A program made the translations under genes and the position numbers. From the NCBI GenBank assembly GCA_005884125.1, contig VAXP01000115.1:1-43062 (forward strand): a stretch of 43,062 nt of DNA. The letters run 5' to 3'. The notes below the pieces were generated by a model. That model searched no databases and was not told where the DNA came from. It saw nothing but the letters and a program-made list of their open reading frames with translations. Positions 38,640 through 43,062 of the stretch are shown here, piece by piece (within the stretch, counting starts at the first letter, position 1; every line of letters begins with the position of its first letter). The DNA is from Actinomycetota bacterium. GTDB taxonomy: Bacteria > Actinomycetota > Acidimicrobiia > Acidimicrobiales > AC-35.

Positions 38640-39541
38640 CGATGCAGCACCAGCTGATCGAGGGCCATGGCCGAGAAGAGCAGCGTGACGTAGGAGATCG
38701 AGTACCCGAACAGCCGCATGGCTCGCTGCACCGTCGCCTCCCGCTGCAGCTGGAGGGCGTGGTGCAGGAACAGCGCACCCAGAACCAGAGCCGCGCCCAG
38801 GTAGATCAGGCCCATGCCCGCCACCGGCGCCAACACCAGCGAGCAGGCCCAAAGGGCGATGGTGTAGCCCACGATCCGGCGTGCGGTGCTGGCGAAGGAG
38901 GCGACCACGGGCAACATGGGGACCTCGGCCGCGGCGTAGTCGTCCCGGTAGCGCACGGCCAGGGCCCAGAAGTGGGGCGGGGTCCAGACGAAGATGATGG
39001 CGAAGAGCACCAGGGGGGCCAGGCCCAGGCTGCCCGTCACCGCCGCCCACCCGACGAGCACGGGCACGGCTCCGGCGGCGCCGCCTATGACGATGTTCTG
39101 GGTGGACGTGCGCTTCAGCCACAGGGTGTAGACGAACAGGTAGAAGAGGGTGGCCGCCACGGCCAGGGCCGCGCTCAGGGGGTTGACCAGGAGCCACAGC
39201 TCGACGAAGGCCAGGGCTTCCAGGACCACCCCGAAGGTCAGCGCGGCCCGGGCCGTGAGCACTCCGGTGACAAGCGGGCGACCCTGGGTACGGCGCATGA
39301 GCCGGTCGATGTCCCTGTCGGCCACCATGTTCAGGGCGTTGGCGCCTCCCGCGGCCAGCGAGCCCCCCACCAGGGTGGCCAGCACCAGCCATCCCGAAGG
39401 CAGGCCGCGCGCCGCCACCACCATCGTCGGGACGGTGGTGACGAGCAGCAGCTCGACGATCCGGGGCTTGGTCAGCGCCACGTAGGCACGGACCCGGCCC
39501 CCGATCGTCGTTGGGACCGCCGGGGCCACGGCGCGTGACAC
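38636..39541 (-). CDS. ctaB: Protoheme IX farnesyltransferase (heme O synthase)
   Basis: The 301-residue UbiA-type membrane enzyme farnesylates protoheme to heme O, the step before heme A. The start (AYVALTKPRIVELLLVTTVP) and the prenyl-diphosphate/Mg site NMVADRDIDRLMRRTQGRP are diagnostic. TSTQNIVIGGAAGAVPVLVG, VWTPPHFWALAVRYRDDYAA and EVPMLPVVASFASTARRIVG are the other conserved CtaB segments. GTG 39541 is 56 bp from the divergent ctaA start. It heads the minus-strand unit and is GTGA-coupled to ctaD2, placing heme O supply with the odd subunit I paralogue. Confidence 0.95.
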   Translation of the reverse strand: MSRAVAPAVPTTIGGRVRAYVALTKPRIVELLLVTTVPTMVVAARGLPSGWLVLATLVGGSLAAGGANALNMVADRDIDRLMRRTQGRPLVTGVLTARAALTFGVVLEALAFVELWLLVNPLSAALAVAATLFYLFVYTLWLKRTSTQNIVIGGAAGAVPVLVGWAAVTGSLGLAPLVLFAIIFVWTPPHFWALAVRYRDDYAAAEVPMLPVVASFASTARRIVGYTIALWACSLVLAPVAGMGLIYLGAALVLGALFLHHALQLQREATVQRAMRLFGYSISYVTLLFSAMALDQLVLHR

Positions 39542-39560
39542 TACGTCCGCGCCTCGGGAC

Positions 39561-39590
39561 GGACAAAGCCACCCGGTGGGACCGTAGGAT
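39561..39590 (+). promoter_or_regulatory. Candidate ctaA promoter, leaderless
   Basis: TAGGAT at 39585-39590 is followed after 7 nt by the GTG of ctaA, the spacing for a leaderless transcript. GGACAA at 39561-39566 could be a weak -35, 18 bp upstream. The 56-bp gap must also hold the ctaB promoter on the other strand. Confidence 0.45.
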
Positions 39591-39597
39591 CACGGCC

Positions 39598-40554
39598 GTG
39601 CCCAGGGTGCGCCTGTCAGCCGCCGCCTACAGGCGCATCACCGCCCTGGCCGCCGTGGCCGTGGGGGTGATCATCGTCACCGGCGGGGCCGTGCGCGTCA
39701 CCGGTTCGGGCCTGGGATGCCCGGACTGGCCCACGTGCGCCCGCAACCGGGTGGTGGCGCCGTGGGAGTACCACGCCCTGGTCGAGTTCGGGAACCGGGC
39801 CGTCACCGGAGCGGTCTCCGTCCTGGTGATGGCGGCCGTCCTGGGCTCGCTCGTGCGCCGCCCCCGGCGGCGGGACCTGGTGGTGCTGTCGTGGGGCCTG
39901 GTCGCGGGCGTGATCGCCCAGATCGTCCTGGGCGGCCTCACCGTGCTCTTCAAGCTGGCGCCTCCGTTCGTGATGGGCCACTTCCTGCTGTCCATGGCGC
40001 TCCTGGCCGACGCCGTCGTGCTCCACCACCGGGCCGGGCTGCCCGACGGGGCGTGGGAGGCCCGGCCCCTGGTCGCGCCGGGCCAGGCCCGGCTGGCCCG
40101 CCTGGCCCTGGGCGCCACGGCCGTGGTCGTCGTCCTGGGGACGGTGGTGACCTCCTCCGGTCCCCACGGGGGCGACGTCCGGGCCAAGCGCCTCTCGTAC
40201 ACCGTGCACGACACCGCCCGCGTCCACGGCACCGCGGTGGTGGCGCTGCTCGTGCTCACGGTCGCGCTGGTGTGGTGGCTGCACCGCTCGGGGGCGGCGC
40301 CCGCGGTCCAGCGCCGCTCCAGGCTGTTCGTCGAGGTGCTGGCCGCACAGGCCGCGGTGGGCTACGTGCAGTACTTCACCCGCATCCCCGCCGCCCTGGT
40401 GGCCGTGCACATCGGAGGAGCCGCGGCCGCCTGGTCCGCGGCCCTGTGGCTGTGCTGCGGGCTGACCCGGGCCGTCCCGGCCGCAGACGGCGCCGGGGAC
40501 GCGGGCACCGCCGGGCCGGCCACGGCCCGGGCGGGCGTGCTCAGCCGGGTCTGA
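39598..40554 (+). CDS. ctaA: Heme A synthase (COX15/CtaA family)
   Basis: The 318-residue polytopic protein oxidises heme O to heme A for the aa3-type oxidase. Family segments are IIVTGGAVRVTGSGLGCPDW, WPTCARNRVV, the glutamate region YHALVEFGNRAVTGAVSVLV, FVMGHFLLSMALLADAVVLH, SSGPHGGDVRAKRL, VHDTARVHGTAVVALL and AVHIGGAAAAWSAALW, which supply the paired heme-binding His. The EXXHR motif of Bacillus CtaA reads EFGNR here, with Asn for His; to my recollection this form occurs in actinobacterial enzymes. GTG 39598 is supported by the -10-like TAGGAT. It is divergent from ctaB. Confidence 0.93.
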   Translation: MPRVRLSAAAYRRITALAAVAVGVIIVTGGAVRVTGSGLGCPDWPTCARNRVVAPWEYHALVEFGNRAVTGAVSVLVMAAVLGSLVRRPRRRDLVVLSWGLVAGVIAQIVLGGLTVLFKLAPPFVMGHFLLSMALLADAVVLHHRAGLPDGAWEARPLVAPGQARLARLALGATAVVVVLGTVVTSSGPHGGDVRAKRLSYTVHDTARVHGTAVVALLVLTVALVWWLHRSGAAPAVQRRSRLFVEVLAAQAAVGYVQYFTRIPAALVAVHIGGAAAAWSAALWLCCGLTRAVPAADGAGDAGTAGPATARAGVLSRV

Positions 40555-40572
40555 GGCCTTTCCCCGCGGTGG

Positions 40573-40578
40573 CAGAAT
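40573..40578 (+). promoter_or_regulatory. Candidate -10 element for clpS
   Basis: CAGAAT ends 6 nt before the clpS GTG at 40585, again consistent with a leaderless transcript. The ctaA stop lies just 18 bp upstream of it, and no good -35 is visible. Confidence 0.35.
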
Positions 40579-40584
40579 CGAGGC

Positions 40585-40890
40585 GTGTCGACGTCGCCCC
40601 CCGACCTCGCGCCGGTCGGCGTCGAGGAGCCCGTCGATCAGGATGTGACCGAGCCCGACCGCCCGTGGCTCGTGATCGTGTGGAACGACCCCATCAATCT
40701 CATGTCCTACGTGACCTTCGTGTTCCAGAAGCTCTTCGGCTACAGCCGGGAGAAGGCGACCAAGCTCATGCTCGACGTGCACCACAAGGGCCGGGCCATC
40801 GTCTCCAGCGGCACGCGCGAACGGGCCGAGCTCGACGTGTTCCGTCTCCACGAGCACGGCCTGTGGGCGACCATGGAGCAGGCCACGTGA
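40585..40890 (+). CDS. clpS: ATP-dependent Clp protease adaptor ClpS
   Basis: The 101-residue protein has the ClpS fold. A flexible acidic N-terminus is followed by [20 protein letters not shown] (the NDxxN..xYV motif that binds N-degron residues), then [20 protein letters not shown] with the conserved HHKGRAIV, and a final strand/helix ending [12 protein letters not shown]. ClpS delivers N-end-rule substrates to ClpA/ClpC. GTG 40585 follows a -10-like hexamer. The next gene is DUF2017, a typical actinobacterial neighbour. Confidence 0.96.
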   Translation: MSTSPPDLAPVGVEEPVDQDVTEPDRPWLVIVWNDPINLMSYVTFVFQKLFGYSREKATKLMLDVHHKGRAIVSSGTRERAELDVFRLHEHGLWATMEQAT

Positions 40891-40924
40891 AGGCCGCGGG
40901 CGCGCCCGTCGCGGCCCACGGCTG

Positions 40925-41386
40925 ATGGCGGGCCGTCGCATCAGGCGGACGCGAAAGGGCGACTACCAGCTGCGCCTCTCGGCCGACGAGCGGGTGCTCC
41001 TCCGCTCACTTCCCGGAGAGCTGCGGGAGATCCTCGACGGCCAGGACCCGGCGCTGGGACGGCTTTTCCCTCCCGCCTACGCCGACGATCCCGTCCACGA
41101 CGCCGAGTATCAGATGCTGATGCACCAGGAGCTGAGAGAGCGCCACGAGGAGGCGCTGGCCGTGATGGAGCAGACGGTCGAGAACGAGCGACTGGACCAG
41201 GAGCAGCTCCACGCCTGGTCCCGCGCCCTCAACGAGCTGCGCCTGGTGCTGGGCACCAGGCTGGACGTGGCCGAGGACATGGTGGAGGTCGACCCCGAGG
41301 ACCCACGGGCCCCCGCCTTCGCCCTCTACGGCTACCTCAGCTGGCTGCAAGGCGAGATCGTGGAGGCGCTGTCCGCCGCCCTCTGA
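40925..41386 (+). CDS. DUF2017 family protein
   Basis: The 153-residue protein fits the actinobacterial DUF2017 family. It has a basic N-terminus (AGRRIRRTRKGDYQLRLSAD), then VLLRSLPGELREIL, RLFPPAYADDPVHDAEYQML and the helical NELRLVLGTRLDVAEDMVEV followed by FALYGYLSWLQGEIVEAL. No enzymatic residues are evident. Its constant location next to clpS in actinobacteria suggests a link with Clp-dependent degradation, but no role is established. It starts 34 nt after the clpS stop, probably in the same transcript. Confidence 0.85.
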   Translation: MAGRRIRRTRKGDYQLRLSADERVLLRSLPGELREILDGQDPALGRLFPPAYADDPVHDAEYQMLMHQELRERHEEALAVMEQTVENERLDQEQLHAWSRALNELRLVLGTRLDVAEDMVEVDPEDPRAPAFALYGYLSWLQGEIVEALSAAL

Positions 41387-41420
41387 CGGCGCGGGTGTCA
41401 CGGGGACGAGAACCCGGCGG

Positions 41421-41426
41421 TAGCGT
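41421..41426 (+). promoter_or_regulatory. Candidate -10 element before the S51-like fusion gene
   Basis: TAGCGT lies 9 nt before GTG 41436, and its surroundings (GGTAGCGTGCGC) match those of the element before the ABC-exporter gene at 20543. This suggests a shared promoter type with a near-leaderless transcript. Confidence 0.35.
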
Positions 41427-41435
41427 GCGCGGGCC

Positions 41436-42743
41436 GTGACGGTGCCGCGTCTGCTCGTGATCATGGGCTCGGGCGAGACGAGCCCCACGATGGTGAAGAC
41501 CCACCGCCGGCTGTTCGCCCGTCTGGGCCCGCCGCCCGTCCCGGCCGTCCTCCTCGACACGCCGTTCGGCTTCCAGGAGAACGCCTCGGAGATCGCGGGG
41601 CGGGCCGTGGAGTACTTCCGCCAGAGCGTGGGCCAGGACATCGAGGTGGCGAGCTACCGGTCGGCCGGGGCCGACGTGCTCGCCTACGAGACCATGCTGG
41701 CCCGCCTGCGGGAGGCCCGCTACGCCTTCTCCGGCCCCGGCAGCCCCACCTACGCCCTGAGGCAGTGGTCGTCGTCGTCGGTGCCCTCGCTCCTGGGCGA
41801 GAAGCTCAGGACCGGGGGCTGCGTCGTGTTCGCCAGCGCCGCCGCGGTGACCCTGGGTTCGGCCGCCCTCCCCGTCTACGAGATCTACAAGGTGGGCGAG
41901 GACCCCCGCTGGCTGCCCGGGCTCGACCTGCTGGGCCAGGCCGGGCTCCAGGCCGCCGTCATCCCCCACTACAACAACGCCGAGGGCGGCACCCACGACA
42001 CCCGCTACTGCTACCTGGGCGAGCGCCGGCTGCGGGCCATCGAGGGCGACCTCCCCGGCGACGCCTTCGTCCTGGGCGTGGACGAGCACACCGGCTGCGT
42101 GCTCGACCTCGACGCGGGCTCGGCCGAGGTCGTGGGCCTGGGGGTGGTGACGGTGCGGGCCCATGGCCGCAGCCGGGAGCTGGCCACGGGGACGACGGTT
42201 CCCATCGCCTCCCTGGGCGAGCTGGCCCAGGAGCTGGCCCAGGAGCCGGGTCGGGGCGCCCAGGACCAGGGCAACGCTGCCGCCGCGGTCGGGTTGGGCA
42301 CCGCGTCGGCCGGCTCGCCCGCCGCCGCGGGTGGGCCCGGGGTCCAGGGCGGGTCCTCCCCGCTCCTGGATGCCGTGGACCGCCAGCAGGCGGCCTTCGA
42401 CGGCGCGGTCGACGGCGGCGACGTCCCGGGGGCGGTCCGCGCCCTGCTCGAGCTGGACGAGGAGCTGGCGGGCTGGTCGTGGGACACCCTCCAGTCCGAC
42501 GAGCGCGATCGGGCCCGGTCGGCGCTGCGCTCCCTGGTCGTGCGCCTGGGAGAGATGGCCGAGGGCGGGGGGGACCCCCACGCCCTGGTCGCGCCCTTCG
42601 TCGAGGCCCTCCTCGACCTGCGGGCCCGGGCCCGCGCCCAGGAACGCTGGGACGAGGCCGACGCCGTCCGCCGGCACCTCGTCGCTCTCGGGATCGAGGT
42701 GCACGACACGCCCGGGGGGTCCACCTGGAAGCTCGCGGGATGA
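41436..42743 (+). CDS. Peptidase S51/class I amidotransferase-like protein fused to a CysRS C-terminal-like domain
   Basis: The 435-residue protein has two parts. Residues about 1-240 resemble peptidase S51 (dipeptidase E/cyanophycinase) Rossmann-like proteins: LLVIMGSGETSPTMVKTHRR, AVLLDTPFGFQENASEIAG, ARYAFSGPGSPTYALRQW, the nucleophile-elbow position GCVVFASAAAVTLGSAAL (Ser present, neighbours Ala instead of Gly) and a candidate His in AAVIPHYNNAEGGTHDTRYC. A Gln/Ala-rich linker follows. The last 70 residues (FVEALLDLRARARAQERWDE, ADAVRRHLVALGIEVHDTPG, GSTW) match the C-terminal helices of cysteinyl-tRNA synthetase (CysS/YqeB-type). Function is unknown; the tail could bind tRNA or another partner. 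Confidence 0.75.
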   Translation: MTVPRLLVIMGSGETSPTMVKTHRRLFARLGPPPVPAVLLDTPFGFQENASEIAGRAVEYFRQSVGQDIEVASYRSAGADVLAYETMLARLREARYAFSGPGSPTYALRQWSSSSVPSLLGEKLRTGGCVVFASAAAVTLGSAALPVYEIYKVGEDPRWLPGLDLLGQAGLQAAVIPHYNNAEGGTHDTRYCYLGERRLRAIEGDLPGDAFVLGVDEHTGCVLDLDAGSAEVVGLGVVTVRAHGRSRELATGTTVPIASLGELAQELAQEPGRGAQDQGNAAAAVGLGTASAGSPAAAGGPGVQGGSSPLLDAVDRQQAAFDGAVDGGDVPGAVRALLELDEELAGWSWDTLQSDERDRARSALRSLVVRLGEMAEGGGDPHALVAPFVEALLDLRARARAQERWDEADAVRRHLVALGIEVHDTPGGSTWKLAG

Positions 42744-42775
42744 GTACGCAGGGCGGTCGCGCGAGGCCTCCCTGC

Positions 42776-42781
42776 TATCGT
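42776..42781 (+). promoter_or_regulatory. Candidate promoter of the tRNA cluster
   Basis: TATCGT preceded by TGC (extended -10) lies 23 nt before the tRNA-Glu 5' end, in the 61-bp gap after the S51-like gene. The -35 region is not obvious. It would serve the Glu-Asp-Phe cluster. Confidence 0.4.
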
Positions 42782-42804
42782 GACGCCGCCCCCGCGGAGG
42801 ACGA

Positions 42805-42877
42805 GCCCCCATCGTCTAGCGGCCCAGGACGCCGCCCTTTCAAGGCGGTAACACGGGTTCGAATCCCGTTGGGGGTG
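42805..42877 (+). tRNA. tRNA-Glu (anticodon UUC)
   Basis: Acceptor GCCCCCA (42805-42811) pairs with TGGGGGT (42870-42876; first pair G-U) with discriminator G at 42877. The anticodon arm is CCGCC-CTTTCAA-GGCGG (anticodon TTC) and the T-arm is ACGGG-TTCGAAT-CCCGT. CCA is not encoded (CGC follows). Confidence 0.96.
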
Positions 42878-42890
42878 CGCACCCCCCAGG

Positions 42891-42968
42891 GGACCTGTGG
42901 TGCAGTTTGGAGTGCACGCCGGCCTGTCAAGCCGGAGGTCGCGGGTTCAAATCCCGTCAGGTCCGCCA
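42891..42968 (+). tRNA. tRNA-Asp (anticodon GUC)
   Basis: Acceptor GGACCTG (42891-42897) pairs with CAGGTCC (42958-42964), with discriminator G at 42965 and then CCA at 42966-42968. It is the only complete tRNA gene here with an encoded CCA. The anticodon arm is CCGGC-CTGTCAA-GCCGG (anticodon GTC) and the T-arm contains GGGTTCAAATCCC. It starts 13 nt after tRNA-Glu. Confidence 0.95.
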
Positions 42969-42969
42969 G

Positions 42970-42989
42970 CCCCGCCACCACTGGCGGGG
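42970..42989 (+). other. Perfect 8-bp hairpin between tRNA-Asp and tRNA-Phe
   Basis: CCCCGCCA-CCAC-TGGCGGGG forms a perfect 8-bp stem with a 4-base loop, starting 1 nt after the encoded CCA of tRNA-Asp. There is no following T-run, so it is more likely a processing or stability element in the polycistronic tRNA precursor than an intrinsic terminator. Confidence 0.55.
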
Positions 42990-42999
42990 TGGAGCAAGC

Positions 43000-43062
43000 G
43001 GTCGGGTAGCTCAGTTGGTAGAGCACGCGCCTGAAAAGCGCGGGGTCACCGGATCGACGCCG
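43000..43062 (+). tRNA. tRNA-Phe (anticodon GAA), 3' end cut by the window edge
   Basis: The 5' acceptor strand is GGTCGGG (43000-43006), followed by TA, the D-arm GCTCAGTTGGTAGAGC and the anticodon arm CGCGC-CTGAAAA-GCGCG (anticodon GAA). The variable region is GGGTC and the T-stem begins ACCGG. The T-loop starts ATCGACG, with A in place of the usual T54. The gene runs off the right edge inside the T-stem. Confidence 0.88.

Noticed and set aside
1-43062. CRISPR arrays, insertion sequences, rRNA genes or riboswitches
   Set aside because: No regularly spaced repeats, transposase-like frames, rRNA-like sequence or recognisable riboswitch core were seen. The only tandem repeat is within the ctaD tail.

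Overview
The window is GC-rich bacterial chromosome with many GTG starts, tightly packed operons, a DUF2017 gene beside clpS, SCO6880-type conjugation genes, and tRNA genes mostly without an encoded CCA. Together these point to an actinomycete. An uncultured Acidimicrobiia-like lineage is my best guess, but the lineage call is inference.

Positions 1-9283 are a loose, mixed-strand region of single genes: two SRPBCC proteins, two hotdog thioesterases, a patatin-like lipase, a phytanoyl-CoA dioxygenase-like protein, an APH-like kinase, an atypical NAD-binding epimerase-like protein, a clipped VOC protein, a class I methyltransferase and a small membrane protein. Gaps here are larger and third codon positions look less GC-rich than further right. 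The region ends exactly at the 3' end of a tRNA-Lys(UUU) gene, so it could be a tRNA-associated island, although no integrase or att repeat is visible.

Positions 9360-16339 (minus strand) hold a compact type IV secretion operon: a two-helix pilin-like protein, a VirB8/TcpC-like protein, a TrbL/VirB6 channel protein, a SCO6880-type protein, a VirB4-type ATPase and a VirD4/TraG coupling protein. The last gene stops 3 nt before tRNA-Lys on the same strand. Divergent from it are an M15-type peptidase, a histidine-kinase-like protein that has lost its phospho-acceptor His, and a DUF72 protein. serS (minus) and a two-gene ABC-2 exporter (plus) follow.

Positions 22315-29155 are a six-gene operon, livF-livG-acyl-CoA ligase-livH-livM-livK. 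A branched-chain-amino-acid-type ABC importer is translationally coupled to a CoA ligase, which suggests uptake and CoA activation of a carboxylic acid.

Positions 29187-40554 are the respiratory region. One minus-strand set, ctaC-ctaD-ctaE-subunit IV-ctaG, encodes a normal caa3-type cytochrome c oxidase. A second minus-strand set, ctaB-ctaD2-COX3-like-cupredoxin-TlpA, carries a subunit I paralogue that keeps both low-spin heme ligands but has lost every CuB ligand, the cross-linking Tyr and the heme a3 His. Its COX3-like partner is also degenerate. ctaA is divergent from ctaB. This apparently oxygen-inactive heme-copper-oxidase-like module, with its own membrane blue-copper protein, is the most unusual thing in the window.

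Positions 40585-43062 hold clpS, a DUF2017 gene, a fusion of an S51/class-I-amidotransferase-like domain to a CysRS C-terminal-like domain, and a tRNA cluster (Glu, Asp, Phe) cut by the right edge. GTGA start/stop overlaps and -10-like hexamers a few bases before GTG starts recur throughout.
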